Positions 18,831 through 28,987 of a DNA stretch of 64,000 nucleotides are shown one piece after another. Made by a program: the position numbers and the translations under genes. Origin of the DNA: Duganella fentianensis (GTDB lineage Bacteria; Pseudomonadota; Gammaproteobacteria; Burkholderiales; Burkholderiaceae_D); the NCBI RefSeq assembly GCF_009857835.1, contig NZ_WWCL01000001.1, forward strand, positions 930,001-994,000. The letters are read 5' to 3'. How positions within the stretch are numbered: position 1 is the stretch's first letter; every line of letters starts with the position of its first letter. A model generated the notes under the pieces. That model did no database searches. It saw only the letters and a list, made by a program, of their open reading frames with translations, and was not told the origin of the DNA.

Positions 18831-19685
18831 CTATGGCACTACACTCAGTCCGGCTGGCCGCCGTCCCTGTACCGGCGGCGCGGGCGGCGCATTATTCTGC
18901 CGTTGCGACCAGGTGCGCGGCATCAGCCGCGCCCGCTCTATGCCATCCAGGAACCAGTTCTGCACCGGCGTGGCCAGGTACGGGAGCGTCATGGCCACCA
19001 CCAGCAAACCCACCCCCAAGGTAATGGGGAAACCGATACCGAACAAATTCAACTGCGGCGCTGCACGCGTCAATATGCCGAGTGCAACGTTGGTAATCAA
19101 CAAAGCTGCCACGATGGGCAGCGACAACTGCACCCCCGTGCTGAAAATCCTGCCGCCCCAGTCTGCCAACTGCTTGAAGCCACCGCCGTACACGGGCGAG
19201 GCCGACACAGGCAGGCTGTAAAAACTCTCCACCAGTGCCGACAGCAGCACCAGATGGGCATTCACTGCCAGAAACAGCATGGTCGCCACCAATGCCAGAA
19301 ACTGGCTGATGGCCGACGAGCGCCCCTGCGTGTTCGGGTCGAAAAACGTGGCAAATCCCAGCCCCATGGTCAGACTGGAAATTTCGCCCGCCATTTCCAC
19401 CGCCGCGAACACGATGCGGATACTAAACCCCATGGCCAGCCCGATCAGCATTTCCTGCACCACAATCAGCAAGCCGGCCAGCGAGAGCGGGTCGGCAGCC
19501 GGCTGCGGCGGCACTACCGGTGCAATCACCATGGCCAGCAGCGTGCCCAGCGAGACTTTGACGCTGGCCGGCACGGCCGAATTGCCGAACAGGGGCGCCG
19601 AGGCCAGCAGGGCCAGTATCCGCGTCAGTGGCCACAACAGGCCAGCTACCCACAGGTTAATATCGGCAGACGAGAAGGAAAGCAT
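18831..19685 (-). CDS. fliR: FliR, flagellar export gate protein
   Basis: This 284-residue membrane protein starts MLSFSSADINLWVAGLLWPL and contains the FliR core segments LLIVVQEMLIGLAMGFSIR and EMAGEISSLTMGLGFATFFD. Several hydrophobic helices are evident. It forms the FliPQR export gate inside the MS ring. A polar Pro/Arg-rich tail of about 25 residues extends past the usual end near 260. It is the last fli gene of the run, 96 bases before the giant repeat gene. Confidence 0.95.
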   Translation of the reverse strand: MLSFSSADINLWVAGLLWPLTRILALLASAPLFGNSAVPASVKVSLGTLLAMVIAPVVPPQPAADPLSLAGLLIVVQEMLIGLAMGFSIRIVFAAVEMAGEISSLTMGLGFATFFDPNTQGRSSAISQFLALVATMLFLAVNAHLVLLSALVESFYSLPVSASPVYGGGFKQLADWGGRIFSTGVQLSLPIVAALLITNVALGILTRAAPQLNLFGIGFPITLGVGLLVVAMTLPYLATPVQNWFLDGIERARLMPRTWSQRQNNAPPAPPVQGRRPAGLSVVP

Positions 19686-19726
19686 GAGGGCAGCCGGCCT
19701 ATTTATTTCCGTAAAGCATATCTGAC

Positions 19727-19996
19727 CTACCCCACCAGACCCGGTATGCCATTAAACACTTCGCGCATGTAATCGAGCATGGTGGCCAGCATCCACGGCC
19801 CGGCCACGACCAGTGCCACAAAGATACCGACCAGCTTGGGAATGAAGGACAGGGTGGCTTCGTTGATCTGGGTGGCGGCCTGGAAAATACTCACCACCAG
19901 ACCGATCACCAGCGCCACCAGCAGCATGGGGGCGGCGATCATCAGCGTGACTTCCATCGCGTGGCGGCCCAGCGTCATGACACTTTCCGGGGTCAT
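19727..19996 (-). CDS. fliQ: FliQ, flagellar export gate protein
   Basis: This is an 89-residue protein of two hydrophobic helices, MTPESVMTLGRHAMEVTLMI and VISIFQAATQINEATLSFIPK-like (VVSIFQAATQ here), which is the FliQ signature. The length is typical. It has an AGGAG ribosome site and lies between fliP (8 bases upstream) and fliR. Confidence 0.96.
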   Translation of the reverse strand: MTPESVMTLGRHAMEVTLMIAAPMLLVALVIGLVVSIFQAATQINEATLSFIPKLVGIFVALVVAGPWMLATMLDYMREVFNGIPGLVG

Positions 19997-20004
19997 CGCA
20001 GCTC

Positions 20005-20775
20005 CTAGTAGAAACTCTGGGCAAGCGAGCCCAGCAGCAATTGCCAGCCATCCACCAGCACGAACAGCATCAGCTTGAACGGCAGCGAAATCACGGCCGG
20101 CGACATCATCATCATCCCCATCGACATCAGCACCGAAGCCACCACCATGTCGATGATGAGGAAGGGGATGAAGATGGCAAAGCCGATCTGGAAAGCGGTT
20201 TTCAGTTCGCTGGTGACGAAGGCCGGCACCAGTATGCGCAGCGGCACGTCTTCCGGTCCCTGCAGGGCAGGGCTGCGCGAAAGTTTGACGAACAGGGCCA
20301 GATCAGCCTGGCGGGTCTGCTTCATCATGAACATTTTTAACGGTGCCGCACCCCTGTCCATGGCCACGCTCATGTTGATGCGGTTTTCCTGCAGGGGCAG
20401 ATAGGCTTCCGTATAAATCTTGTCGAAGGTCGGCCCCATCACGAACAGCGTGAGGAACAGCGCCAGCCCCACCATCACCTGATTCGGCGGCGAGGACTGG
20501 GTGCCCAGTGCCTGACGCAGCAGCGACAGCACGATGATGATGCGGGTGAAGCTGGTCATCAGCAGCAACGCCGCCGGGATGAAGCTCAGCGCCGTCATCA
20601 GCAGCATGGTCTGGATAGGCAGCGTGTAATTGGTGCCGCCGCCCGGTGCCGGTGTGGCCGTCAGGGCCGGTATGCCTATGCTCGATTCGGCCCCGGCCAG
20701 CAATGGCAGGCTGAGCGTTGCCAGTAGCAGCAGGGCGCGCGCGCCATGACGGCGCAGGAGGGAGTTATTTGCCAT
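20005..20775 (-). CDS. fliP: FliP, flagellar export gate protein
   Basis: This 256-residue protein has a cleavable-type signal ([15 protein letters not shown]). The FliP blocks [59 protein letters not shown] and [20 protein letters not shown] are all present. FliP is the central pore component of the export gate. Its start overlaps the fliO stop by 11 bases, indicating coupled translation. Confidence 0.97.
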   Translation of the reverse strand: MANNSLLRRHGARALLLLATLSLPLLAGAESSIGIPALTATPAPGGGTNYTLPIQTMLLMTALSFIPAALLLMTSFTRIIIVLSLLRQALGTQSSPPNQVMVGLALFLTLFVMGPTFDKIYTEAYLPLQENRINMSVAMDRGAAPLKMFMMKQTRQADLALFVKLSRSPALQGPEDVPLRILVPAFVTSELKTAFQIGFAIFIPFLIIDMVVASVLMSMGMMMMSPAVISLPFKLMLFVLVDGWQLLLGSLAQSFY

Positions 20776-21442
20776 GGCGCTGTTCGATGGTCTGTTTCAG
20801 CCATGCGGCGAAATTCGGTTTGGCGGTGCTGTCCGGGCTGGCTAGTTCCGGCGGCAGTTCCTGCCGCGGCAGCGTGGTCAGGGCATTCATGCGGCCGGCC
20901 GAAGCGCCCACTACTATCCATTGTTCGCCCACTTCCAGCAGCAGGATGCGCTCGCGCGCGCCCAGATTGAGGCTATCGACCAGCTTGATATGGCGCTGGC
21001 TGCCCGTCAGGTGTTTGGGGCCGAAGCGTTTCAGCAGCCAGGCCAGACCGACCAGTACGGCCAGCACGAACAGCAGGGCCATGGTGGTCTGCAGCAGGCC
21101 GCCACTGCTGGCAGGCGCCGGTGCCGGCGTGGGGATGGTCATGGCCAGCGGGCCGGGCGGGGCGGCGTTAGCACTGGTGGCCGGCGCAGCAGCGCTGGCC
21201 GGCAGGCCGGCAGCAGGGGCGGTGCTGGTCGTGGCTGGTGCAGGCTGGGCAGCTTGGCTGGCTGCTGCAGCAGATGCGGCGGCGCTGCTAACCACTGCCG
21301 CAGCAGGAGTGCTGGCGGCTGTGGCGTGGGCGCTGGCGCCGTGCTGGCCGCCTATGGTGCCGGAAACGCGGTGCTGGGCGATTGCAGGCGCGGCGGCCAG
21401 AGCCGCCGCGATCAGGAGGGTGAAAGTCAGGCCACGCTTCAT
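20765..21442 (-). CDS. fliO: FliO, export gate assembly protein
   Basis: This 225-residue protein has an N-terminal signal-like segment ([19 protein letters not shown]), a long Ala/Pro/Ser linker, then a membrane helix ([20 protein letters not shown]). The cytoplasmic FliO motif follows ([20 protein letters not shown], then EQWIVVG). FliO helps the FliP complex assemble. The periplasmic linker is longer than in enteric FliO. Its ATG overlaps the fliN TGA (ATGA). Confidence 0.93.
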   Translation of the reverse strand: MKRGLTFTLLIAAALAAAPAIAQHRVSGTIGGQHGASAHATAASTPAAAVVSSAAASAAAASQAAQPAPATTSTAPAAGLPASAAAPATSANAAPPGPLAMTIPTPAPAPASSGGLLQTTMALLFVLAVLVGLAWLLKRFGPKHLTGSQRHIKLVDSLNLGARERILLLEVGEQWIVVGASAGRMNALTTLPRQELPPELASPDSTAKPNFAAWLKQTIEQRHGK

Positions 21443-21867
21443 TTATTGAGTTTTCGGATACGTTCGGAAGGCGTGATGATGTCGGTCAGACGGATACCGA
21501 ACTTGTCATTCACCACCACCACCTCGCCCTGCGCGATCAGACAGCCGTTGACCAGCACGTCCATCGGTTCGCCGGCCAGACCGTCGAGCTCCACCACCGA
21601 ACCTTGCGCCAGTTGCAGCAGGTTCTTGATGGCGATCTTGGTGCGGCCCAGTTCCACCGTCAGCTGGACGGGAATATCGAGAATGAAATCGATATCGTTA
21701 TGGGTTTCTGTCTTCGGCGCCGTGTTGGAAAAATCCTTGAACACGGCAGCGCTGGCCGCCTGCGCCTGGGCTTTTTCCGCCGCAGCCGCTTCAGCCTGGG
21801 CTTGCTCGGCGATGGCCGCGCCCCATGGATCGTCGTCCATAGGCTGATCGTCTTGATTATCCGACAT
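21439..21867 (-). CDS. fliN: FliN, flagellar switch (C-ring) protein
   Basis: The start chosen is the ATG preceded by AGGAGAG, giving MSDNQDDQPMDDDPWGAAIA and 142 residues. The in-frame start 24 bases upstream lacks a ribosome site. The C-terminal SpoA/FliN domain is clear: DIPVQLTVELGRTKIAIKNL, LAQGSVVELDGLAGEPMDVL and GEVVVVNDKFGIRLTDII. FliN forms the lower C ring and helps dock FliH at the export gate. It is coupled to fliO by a four-base overlap. Confidence 0.96.
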   Translation of the reverse strand: MSDNQDDQPMDDDPWGAAIAEQAQAEAAAAEKAQAQAASAAVFKDFSNTAPKTETHNDIDFILDIPVQLTVELGRTKIAIKNLLQLAQGSVVELDGLAGEPMDVLVNGCLIAQGEVVVVNDKFGIRLTDIITPSERIRKLNK

Positions 21868-21905
21868 GCTTCTCTCCTGTATTGCGGTCACCGGCCACGC
21901 CGGTC

Positions 21906-22886
21906 TTATTTGATGTTATCGGCATTGGCCAGCAATTTCTCTACTTTTAGCGCGTACTGGCCGTTCATCACCCCGTAGCTGCAATCCATCACGGGCACGC
22001 CATCGACGGTGGCGGCCAGCAGTTCCGGTATGTTCAGCGGGATGATGTCGCCCACGCGCATATTCAGTATCTCGTCGAAATTCACTTTGGCCGTGCCCAG
22101 CGTGGCCACCAGTTCCACTTCGGCGATCTGGATCTGCTGCGTCATCAGGCGGATCCAGCGCTTGTCCACTTCCAGTGCCTCGCCCTGCAGGCTGGAGGTG
22201 AGCGAATCGCGGATCGGTTCTATCATCGAGTACGGCATGCAGAAGTGGATCTGGCCGGACACGGAGCCCAGTTCCACCGTGAAGGTGGAGGCCACCACCA
22301 CCTCGTTCGGGGTGGCGATGTTGGCAAACTGGGTATTCATTTCGGAACGGATGTATTCGAACTCGACGGGGAACACCGGCTCCCACGACTTGGTATAGGC
22401 TTCGAACACGATATCGAGGATGCGCAGAATGATGCGCTGCTCGGTCTGGGTAAAGTCACGCCCTTCGACGCGGGTGTGGAAGCGGCCATCGCCACCGAAC
22501 AGATTGTCCACCAGCAGGAATACCAGACCCGGATCGAACACCATCAGGGCGGTGCCGCGCAGCGGCTTCATGTGCACCAGATTCAAATTGGTCGGCACCA
22601 CCAGATTGCGGATGAATTCCGAATATTTGGACACGCGTACCGAGCCGACCGACACCTCGGCGCTGCGGCGCAGGAAGTTGAACAGGCCGACGCGCAGCAG
22701 ACGGGCGAAACGTTCATTGATAATTTCCAGCGTAGGCATGCGCCCACGCACGATGCGCTCTTGCGTGGCAAGGTTGTAGGTGCGGACGCCCGCAACATCT
22801 TCCTGTGCCGCGACATCGTCCTGGTCGCCGTTGACGCCCTTTAACAGGGCATCAACTTCTTCCTGGGAGAGAAAATTATCAGCCAT
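21906..22886 (-). CDS. fliM: FliM, flagellar switch protein
   Basis: This 326-residue protein starts MADNFLSQEEVDALLKGVNG, the CheY-P binding N-terminal peptide. The middle domain has the GGxG-type segment (DNLFGGDGRFHTRVEGRDFT). The C-terminal FliN-like domain includes EVELVATLGTAKVNFDEILN and RVGDIIPLNIPELL. The length is usual. It links the switch complex to chemotaxis signalling. It follows fliL by 21 bases. Confidence 0.98.
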   Translation of the reverse strand: MADNFLSQEEVDALLKGVNGDQDDVAAQEDVAGVRTYNLATQERIVRGRMPTLEIINERFARLLRVGLFNFLRRSAEVSVGSVRVSKYSEFIRNLVVPTNLNLVHMKPLRGTALMVFDPGLVFLLVDNLFGGDGRFHTRVEGRDFTQTEQRIILRILDIVFEAYTKSWEPVFPVEFEYIRSEMNTQFANIATPNEVVVASTFTVELGSVSGQIHFCMPYSMIEPIRDSLTSSLQGEALEVDKRWIRLMTQQIQIAEVELVATLGTAKVNFDEILNMRVGDIIPLNIPELLAATVDGVPVMDCSYGVMNGQYALKVEKLLANADNIK

Positions 22887-22907
22887 GACGTTCTAGCTAC
22901 TGTATGG

Positions 22908-23465
22908 TTACTGAATGATAAACGAAGTGAACAGGACGTCCTGAATGTCCTGCGGCTCGCCCCGGTCTTCGAAGGGTTCCTTGAGCTGGGCGATGATCTC
23001 GCGGGCCAGCTGGACTTTGCCTTCGGGCGACTTCAAGTCTTGCGCGTGCTTGCTCGACAACAGCAGCAACATGCGGCTACGCACCTTGGCCATATTGTCT
23101 TTGACGGTCTTGCTTTCTTCCGGGCCACCCACTTCCAGCGTAAAGGCCAGTTGCAGATACTGGTCGGCACCGCCTTCACCCGGTTGCAGGTTGACGGTGA
23201 ACGGTTCGACCACCACATATTCCGGTGGACCGGCATGGCCTTTTTTCGAGGCCTTGTGCTTGGTTTTGGCTGGCGCTTCCTCTTCCTCTTCATGCGCTGC
23301 ATCGGCGTTTTTCGCATGCAGGAAGTACCAGGCAGCACCGCCGCCACCGCCACCGAGCACCAGCAGCAGTGCCACGATGATGATAATCAGTTTTTTACTG
23401 CCACCGCCCGCAGCGGGTGCGGCTTCGACTTTCGGCTCGGCTTTCATTTTAGGGTTCGCTTTCAA
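22908..23465 (-). CDS. fliL: FliL, flagellar basal-body-associated protein
   Basis: This 185-residue single-pass protein has a basic N-terminus (GGGSKKLI), a membrane helix (LIIIIVALLLVLGG) and a periplasmic domain containing YVVVEPFTVNLQPG, DQYLQLAFTLEV and the C-terminal DIQDVLFTSFIIQ, all typical of FliL. FliL surrounds the stator and supports torque. The start taken is TTG, 5 bases after AGAAGAG; an internal ATG at 23447 is the alternative and has no clear ribosome site. Confidence 0.92.
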   Translation of the reverse strand: MKANPKMKAEPKVEAAPAAGGGSKKLIIIIVALLLVLGGGGGGAAWYFLHAKNADAAHEEEEEAPAKTKHKASKKGHAGPPEYVVVEPFTVNLQPGEGGADQYLQLAFTLEVGGPEESKTVKDNMAKVRSRMLLLLSSKHAQDLKSPEGKVQLAREIIAQLKEPFEDRGEPQDIQDVLFTSFIIQ

Positions 23466-23587
23466 GTTGCTCTTCTACGACGGAAAGTGGATCACTCCGC
23501 CATTATGTCATTTTCGCCTGTCCCTGCGGCATCGCATGCAGGGAAAAGCGGGGCAATTCAGCCAGTGTTTGCTGTTTCCCTAGTGTA

Positions 23588-23613
23588 ACAGGCGGAGCCC
23601 CGGTCCGCCCTGT
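23588..23613 (-). other. Inverted repeat between fliK and fliL
   Basis: In the 159-bp gap between fliK and fliL the arms acaggcgga and tccgccctgt flank a seven-base GC loop. No T-run follows on the - strand, so it is not a clear terminator. It could be an attenuating or RNA-processing hairpin inside the operon. Little else is seen in the gap. Confidence 0.4.
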
Positions 23614-23624
23614 TTTACCTTACC

Positions 23625-25265
23625 TCAGGCAAAGGTATCGACTGCGCCGGCCGGCAGACGGCGTGGCGGCGCGCTGCGCGGCGCTTCGCTACGCTCGTTA
23701 TCGCGGCTCAGGCCGCTACCGCCAGTGCCGCTGCCGGAACGGCCGGAGCCGCCGGAACCGCTCTGGGCGGCGCTGGCCTGCTGGCTGAAAGCGTTGCCTT
23801 GATCTGACATACCGGCCGAAACGCTGGCATTACCGAGCTGGATACCGGCTTCGCTCATCATTTCCTTCAGCTTGGGCAGGGCCGATTCCAGCGCCTGCCG
23901 CACTTCCGGCTGGGCCGAAGTGAAGGCGGCCGTGGCCTGATCCTTGTTCACGCTCAGCACGACCTGCAGCGGGCCCAGATCCGGCGGATTGAGTTCCATG
24001 GTGGCGCTCTGTTCGCCGCCGGCGGCCATGAAGATGATTTTCTGGCCCAGTTGCTGGTCCCAGGCTGGCGTGCCGACGCGGCTGCTCAGCTTGTCCGTAG
24101 GCACGGCGCTGGCTGCTGCCGCCTTGGCCGCTGCCATGGCGTTCTGGGCGTTGCTGACTGCGCTAATAGCCGGTGCTGCTTCTTTCAGCTGGGGCGTGGC
24201 TTCGCTGTTGCTGCTGCGCGTGGTAACGGCGGCGGCCAGCGGATCGGCGCTGGTGGCGGCCTTGTCGGCGGCAGGCTGGGCGCTCACACTGGCCGGTTCG
24301 GCCTTGACGCCAGCGCTGGCACTGTTGCTGGCCATGCCGGTGTCGGCCTGCACGGCGACGTGCGGCTGTTCGCTGATCGTGCTGTCGGCCGCTGCTGTGG
24401 CCGGCTGGGCCGGCGTGGCGACGGCGGCTGCCAGTTCTTTCGGCAGGGCAGTGGTGGTGCTGGCCGGCGTTGCCGTGCTGCTGTCCGGCGTGGCATCGAT
24501 GCTGGCTGCGCTGCTGCCGCTCTGCGCCTGTTTGAGCGCGGTTTTGAAGCTGGCGGGCAGGTCGGCGATGTCGCTGGCACTTTCCTGTGGCAGGGTGGCC
24601 GCATCCAGTACGGGAGCCTCCGGCGCGGCACTGGCGGCGCTGCTGGCCACTTCCGCTACCACGGCGCTGGCGGCCGGATCGGCGGCCAGTACGTCGGGCG
24701 CGCTCTGGGCGCTGTCGGCCACCGCGGCAGTGGCTGCACTGGCGCTGGCGGCCGGATCGGCGGCTACCGTGCTGCTGGCGGGCTGGTTGAAGGCCGCGAC
24801 CAGTGCCAGCATCTGTGCCATCGGATCGGTCTGGGCGGCGTCCTGCGCGTCGCTGGCGGCACTGGCCGTGCTGTCGCCGCTGTCCTTGCCATCTTTGCTG
24901 CTCTGGGCATCGGCGGTCTTGCCGGCATTGCTGGCCGGTGCGGCCGCCGTGCCGCTGCTTTCGTGGCTGCTGGCGCTGGTGGCTTCTTTTTCGCTGGCAG
25001 CGCTGGCATTGCTGTTCTGGCTAGTGCCGGCCGTGCTGCCCGTCTGGCTGGCCTTGCTGCCTTCGCTGCGGCTGGTGGCCGGGCGTTCGGCGGCCTTGGG
25101 CGCGACGCTGATTACCGGGCTGCTGTTCTGGCGCTGGTCCATTTCGCGCGATAGCGCGCGCTGGAAGGCATTATCTCCGCCGCTGGCCTGCAGATTCAGA
25201 TTGACTCTGGGCGCGGCCGCCACGTTGGGATTCAGCGTAGGAGTAAGTAGATTCTGGGTTTGCAT
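23625..25265 (-). CDS. fliK: FliK, hook-length control protein
   Basis: This 546-residue protein is mostly Ala/Ser/Thr-rich (about residues 60-400). The FliK C-terminal domain is at about 410-510: LGQKIIFMAAGGEQSATMEL, NPPDLGPLQVVLSVNKDQA and EVRQALESALPKLKEMMSEA. FliK is a secreted molecular ruler that switches export specificity from hook to filament. Length is in the long range for the family. It lies at the canonical place between fliJ and fliL. The tail is Gly/Ser/Arg-rich. Confidence 0.94.
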   Translation of the reverse strand: MQTQNLLTPTLNPNVAAAPRVNLNLQASGGDNAFQRALSREMDQRQNSSPVISVAPKAAERPATSRSEGSKASQTGSTAGTSQNSNASAASEKEATSASSHESSGTAAAPASNAGKTADAQSSKDGKDSGDSTASAASDAQDAAQTDPMAQMLALVAAFNQPASSTVAADPAASASAATAAVADSAQSAPDVLAADPAASAVVAEVASSAASAAPEAPVLDAATLPQESASDIADLPASFKTALKQAQSGSSAASIDATPDSSTATPASTTTALPKELAAAVATPAQPATAAADSTISEQPHVAVQADTGMASNSASAGVKAEPASVSAQPAADKAATSADPLAAAVTTRSSNSEATPQLKEAAPAISAVSNAQNAMAAAKAAAASAVPTDKLSSRVGTPAWDQQLGQKIIFMAAGGEQSATMELNPPDLGPLQVVLSVNKDQATAAFTSAQPEVRQALESALPKLKEMMSEAGIQLGNASVSAGMSDQGNAFSQQASAAQSGSGGSGRSGSGTGGSGLSRDNERSEAPRSAPPRRLPAGAVDTFA

Positions 25266-25312
25266 GTTCGCGCCATCTCGGTTGGTTGCGGGGTGCTTGC
25301 GGTTTCCTCGGG

Positions 25313-25753
25313 CTAGCGTTTGTAATACGCCTGCCTTGCTGCATGTTCATCCATGAGCTTCTGGTCGCGCTTGTTTTCCAGCTTGAGCGCCGCGGCATCG
25401 GCCCGGTCGTTCAGGGTGGAGTAGGACATGCGCTTGCGCTCGCTGGCCTGCCAGGCCGACTTTTCCTGTTCGGCGCGGTACTCGGCGTGCCTGATCATCT
25501 CCAGCTGTCCATTCACAGCCGTGTCGAGCTTGTCCATAAACGCCTGAAAATTCCGATAGGCCATGGGCGTGATGCCGGCTGCCTGCGCTGCGTGAAAACG
25601 CTGTACGTATTCTTCACGGTAGCCCTGCAGCATCTGGTGCTTCTGTTTGGCATCCTCGACCGCCTTCAGCGCCACTCCGAGGCGTTTTGCCGCCTCGTCA
25701 GTTTCGCGCTGGGCCAGTCCCATCAGTGTCTCTAATTGCGCTTTTGAAGCCAT
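25313..25753 (-). CDS. fliJ: FliJ, export apparatus chaperone
   Basis: This 146-residue, almost wholly helical protein has the FliJ pattern (LMGLAQRETDEAAKRLGVAL, then LQGYREEYVQRF and YRNFQAFMDKLDTAVNGQLE). FliJ is the coiled-coil stalk of the FliI ATPase and escorts chaperones. It sits directly after fliI (36-base gap) as expected. Confidence 0.94.
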   Translation of the reverse strand: MASKAQLETLMGLAQRETDEAAKRLGVALKAVEDAKQKHQMLQGYREEYVQRFHAAQAAGITPMAYRNFQAFMDKLDTAVNGQLEMIRHAEYRAEQEKSAWQASERKRMSYSTLNDRADAAALKLENKRDQKLMDEHAARQAYYKR

Positions 25754-25789
25754 GATGCATCAATTATAGGAGGGCACCGGGCCCGCCCA

Positions 25790-27217
25790 TCAGTCGAATA
25801 GAGAGGTAAGTTGCCCTAAGCTCTCGCCCATGGTCACCCGTTCGGTGATCTGCTGCTGGAGGAAATGCTCGATGCGTTCGTGCAGCACGATGGCCTGGTC
25901 GAGCACGGGATCACTGCCGGCGGCATAGGCGCCCACGCTGATCAGGTCGCGGCTACGTTCATAGCGGGAAAATAGCTGCTTGAGGCGGCGTGCCTGATTC
26001 TGGTGCTCGGCGCTGGTAATGCCGTGCATGGCACGGCTGATCGATTGTTCGATGTCGATGGCCGGATAGTGGCCGGCTTCGGCCAGCCGGCGGTTGAGCA
26101 CGATGTGGCCGTCCAGAATTGCCCGCGCCGAGTCGGCAATCGGGTCCTGCTGGTCGTCGCCCTCGGTCAGCACGGTGTAGAAGGCCGTGATCGAGCCGCC
26201 GCCCTGTTCGCCATTGCCGGCCCGCTCGACCAGTATCGGCAGCTTGGCAAAGACGGACGGCGGATAGCCTTTGGTGGCGGGCGGTTCGCCGATAGCCAGG
26301 GCAATTTCACGCTGCGCCATGGCGTAGCGGGTCAGCGAATCCATAATCAGCAGCACGTTCATGCCCTGATCGCGGAAATGTTCGGCTATCGCCGTGGAAT
26401 AGGCCGCGCCCTGCAAACGCATCAGCGGCGGGGTGTCGGCCGGTGCGGCCACTACCACCGAGCGGGCCAGCCCTTCCTCGCCCAGAATCTGTTCGATGAA
26501 TTCCTTGACCTCGCGGCCCCGTTCGCCGATCAGACCCACCACGATGATGTCGGCTTCCGTATAGCGTGCCATCATGCCCAGTAGCACGGATTTACCCACG
26601 CCGGAACCGGCGAACAGGCCCATACGCTGGCCCCGGCCCACCGTCAGCATGGCGTTGATCGAGCGTACGCCCACATCCAGCGTATCGGTAATCGGCGCGC
26701 GGCCCAGCGGGTTGGCCGGGCGGGTGTTGATGGGGGCGCTGGCGCTGGCGTTGAGCGGGCCCAGCCCGTCGAGCGGGCGGCCGGCGCCATCGAGCACGCG
26801 GCCCAGCAGTTCCGGTCCCACCGGCAGGTGACGCGCGCGGTCGCTGGGGCGGCGGCGCGGATGGGGCACGCTGCCGGGGCGGGGGATGGCCGGTTCGACG
26901 GGGAATACGCGGGTGCCCGGCACCACGCCTTCCACATCGCTCTGCGGCATCAGGAACAGGCGCTCGCCTTCGAAACCCACCACTTCCGCTTCGATATGGC
27001 CGCCGGCCGGCAGCGGCACGGTGCAGGCGGCACCGACGGCGAGGCGCAGCCCGACAGCTTCCATCACGAGGCCCGCGACCCGCGTGACGCGGCCGGAAAC
27101 ATGCATGGGCTCGACGAAATCGGCCAGCGTGGCGCAGTCATGCAGATAGGCTTGCCAGCGCGCTGCATGCGGGCTGGCCGCGCCGCTGGCGGCGGGGGCG
27201 GGCAGGCTGGTATCCAT
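25790..27217 (-). CDS. fliI: FliI, flagellum-specific export ATPase
   Basis: This 475-residue protein has an F1-beta-like fold with Walker A GSGVGKS near residues 204-210, the T3S-ATPase block [20 protein letters not shown], and the Walker B region [23 protein letters not shown] hydrolysis supports unfolding and loading of flagellar export substrates at the membrane. The N-terminal 30 residues are a variable extension. It starts one base after the fliH stop. Confidence 0.98.
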   Translation of the reverse strand: MDTSLPAPAASGAASPHAARWQAYLHDCATLADFVEPMHVSGRVTRVAGLVMEAVGLRLAVGAACTVPLPAGGHIEAEVVGFEGERLFLMPQSDVEGVVPGTRVFPVEPAIPRPGSVPHPRRRPSDRARHLPVGPELLGRVLDGAGRPLDGLGPLNASASAPINTRPANPLGRAPITDTLDVGVRSINAMLTVGRGQRMGLFAGSGVGKSVLLGMMARYTEADIIVVGLIGERGREVKEFIEQILGEEGLARSVVVAAPADTPPLMRLQGAAYSTAIAEHFRDQGMNVLLIMDSLTRYAMAQREIALAIGEPPATKGYPPSVFAKLPILVERAGNGEQGGGSITAFYTVLTEGDDQQDPIADSARAILDGHIVLNRRLAEAGHYPAIDIEQSISRAMHGITSAEHQNQARRLKQLFSRYERSRDLISVGAYAAGSDPVLDQAIVLHERIEHFLQQQITERVTMGESLGQLTSLFD

Positions 27218-27218
27218 G

Positions 27219-27989
27219 TCAGTCCAGCCAGCTGATATCTTTGCCCAGCGCGTGGCTCAGGCGTTGCCAGCGTGCGGCAGCAGTGGCGTCGATCTGGTTG
27301 CTGGCCGTATCGACCTTGCAGCCGCCACGGCCCACCTGTTCGTCTTCGACGATGCGCCAGCCATTCTGCTGCAGTTCTTCGCCTATGCCGGCGCGGACCA
27401 CGGCCGCATCGTCGGGGTGCAGCATCAGTTCGGCCGGCTGCTGCAGCGAAGGCAGGTAGTCGACCGCTTCGCGCACCACGGGCAGCAGCAGTTCCGGTTT
27501 CACGGGCAGGGCCGTCTTGAGCATGTTCTTGGCCAGATGCAGGGCCAGTTCCAGCACATCGTTGGCGATCAGCTGGTCGGCCTGCTGCACGGCCGTGCCG
27601 AAGTTTTCGGCCAGCTTGTGCAGTTCGGCCAGCACGGCATCGGTGCGCTGCTGGCCTGCTTCCATGGCCTCGGCATGACCGTCGGCATGGCCGGCCGTAT
27701 GGCCTTCTTCATAGCCTTCCTGGCGGGCCTGTTCGCGGATAGCTTCCAGTTCTTCCACCGTGGGATAGCTCGGTGGCGGCGGGATGGGCGGGCCCATGTC
27801 TTCCTGCTCGCGCGCCTGCCGTTCCAGTTCTTCCTGCTCGTGCTGCTCGGCTGCCAGCTGCGCCGCTTCGGCATCGCGCAGGCGCTGCTCGGCCTCGCGT
27901 TTGGCCACGGCGCTGGGGCGCTCGTCGCCGAACGAGGTCATTTGCCAGCGCTGGAAGGCTGGCTGGGGTGTTTTTACCGTACTGTTCAT
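27219..27989 (-). CDS. fliH: FliH, negative regulator of FliI
   Basis: This 256-residue protein has a Glu/Ala/Arg-rich coiled coil (about residues 25-100, [20 protein letters not shown]) with small-residue spacing ([20 protein letters not shown]). A C-terminal V-ATPase-E-like domain has [20 protein letters not shown] and [11 protein letters not shown]. The AxxxG-type repeats are characteristic of FliH. It binds FliI and FliN. Its ATG shares one base with the fliG stop. Confidence 0.95.
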   Translation of the reverse strand: MNSTVKTPQPAFQRWQMTSFGDERPSAVAKREAEQRLRDAEAAQLAAEQHEQEELERQAREQEDMGPPIPPPPSYPTVEELEAIREQARQEGYEEGHTAGHADGHAEAMEAGQQRTDAVLAELHKLAENFGTAVQQADQLIANDVLELALHLAKNMLKTALPVKPELLLPVVREAVDYLPSLQQPAELMLHPDDAAVVRAGIGEELQQNGWRIVEDEQVGRGGCKVDTASNQIDATAAARWQRLSHALGKDISWLD

Positions 27990-28987
27990 CAGATGAAGGA
28001 ATCGTCGCCTTTACCACCGAGCACAATCTGGCCTTCGTCGGCCAGACGGCGCACGATCTGCAATATGCCTTTTTGCTGGGCTTCCACTTCGGACAGCCGC
28101 ACCGGACCTTTGGATTCCAGATCTTCGCGCATCATTTCGGCCGCACGGGCCGACATATTCTTGAAGATCTTCTCGCGCAGCTCGGGCGAAGCGCCTTTCA
28201 GCGCAATCACCAGCATGTCGGACTGGACTTCGCGCAGCAGCAGCTGGATGCCGCGGTCGTCGATATCGATCACGTTGTCGAACACGAACATCTCGTCCAT
28301 GATCTTCTGCGCCATATCGTTGTCGTAGTTCTTGATGTTGTCCATCACAGAACCTTCCTGCTCGCCGCTCATGAAGTTAAGAATCTCGGCCGCCGTACGC
28401 ACGCCGCCCAGCGAGGATTTCTTGATGTTTTCATTACCTGACAGCAGCTTGGTCAGCACGTCGTTGAGTTCGCGCAGCGCAGCCGGCTGCACGCCGTCCA
28501 GCGTGGCAATCCGCAGCACCACGTCGTTGCGCAGACGGTCGGTGAAGTGGCCGAGAATTTCGCAAGCCTGATCGCGCTCGAGGTGGACCAGAATGGTGGC
28601 GATGATCTGCGGGTGTTCGTTGCGGATCAGCTCGGCCACGGATTGCGAATCCATCCACTTCAGCGATTCGATACCGGAGGCGTCCTTCCCGCCCAGAATA
28701 CGCGACAGCAGCACGGACGCCTTGTCGTCGCCCAGTGCCTTGGTCAGCACCTGACGGATGTATTCGTCGGAGTCCAGACCCACGGTGGAGGCGGCCGCCA
28801 CCATGTCGCGGAAGTTGTCCAGCGTGCCCACCACGTCTTCGTGCGGCACGTTTTTCATGGTGGCCATGGCGGCACCGAGCTTGAGTACTTCGCGCGGGCC
28901 GAGGAATTTCATCACTTCGGCCGCTTCCGTTTCGCCCATGCACAGCATCAGAATCGCTGCCTTCTGCAGTCCGGTATTCTCAGTCAT
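27989..28987 (-). CDS. fliG: FliG, flagellar motor switch protein
   Basis: This 332-residue protein matches FliG along its length: KAAILMLCMGETEAAEVMKF, the EHPQIIATILVHLERDQACE block, and the C-terminal motor domain FVFDNVIDIDDRGIQLLLRE with the charged torque-generating residues. It binds FliF and FliM and contacts the stator. It overlaps the end of fliF by eight bases. Confidence 0.98.
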   Translation of the reverse strand: MTENTGLQKAAILMLCMGETEAAEVMKFLGPREVLKLGAAMATMKNVPHEDVVGTLDNFRDMVAAASTVGLDSDEYIRQVLTKALGDDKASVLLSRILGGKDASGIESLKWMDSQSVAELIRNEHPQIIATILVHLERDQACEILGHFTDRLRNDVVLRIATLDGVQPAALRELNDVLTKLLSGNENIKKSSLGGVRTAAEILNFMSGEQEGSVMDNIKNYDNDMAQKIMDEMFVFDNVIDIDDRGIQLLLREVQSDMLVIALKGASPELREKIFKNMSARAAEMMREDLESKGPVRLSEVEAQQKGILQIVRRLADEGQIVLGGKGDDSFI

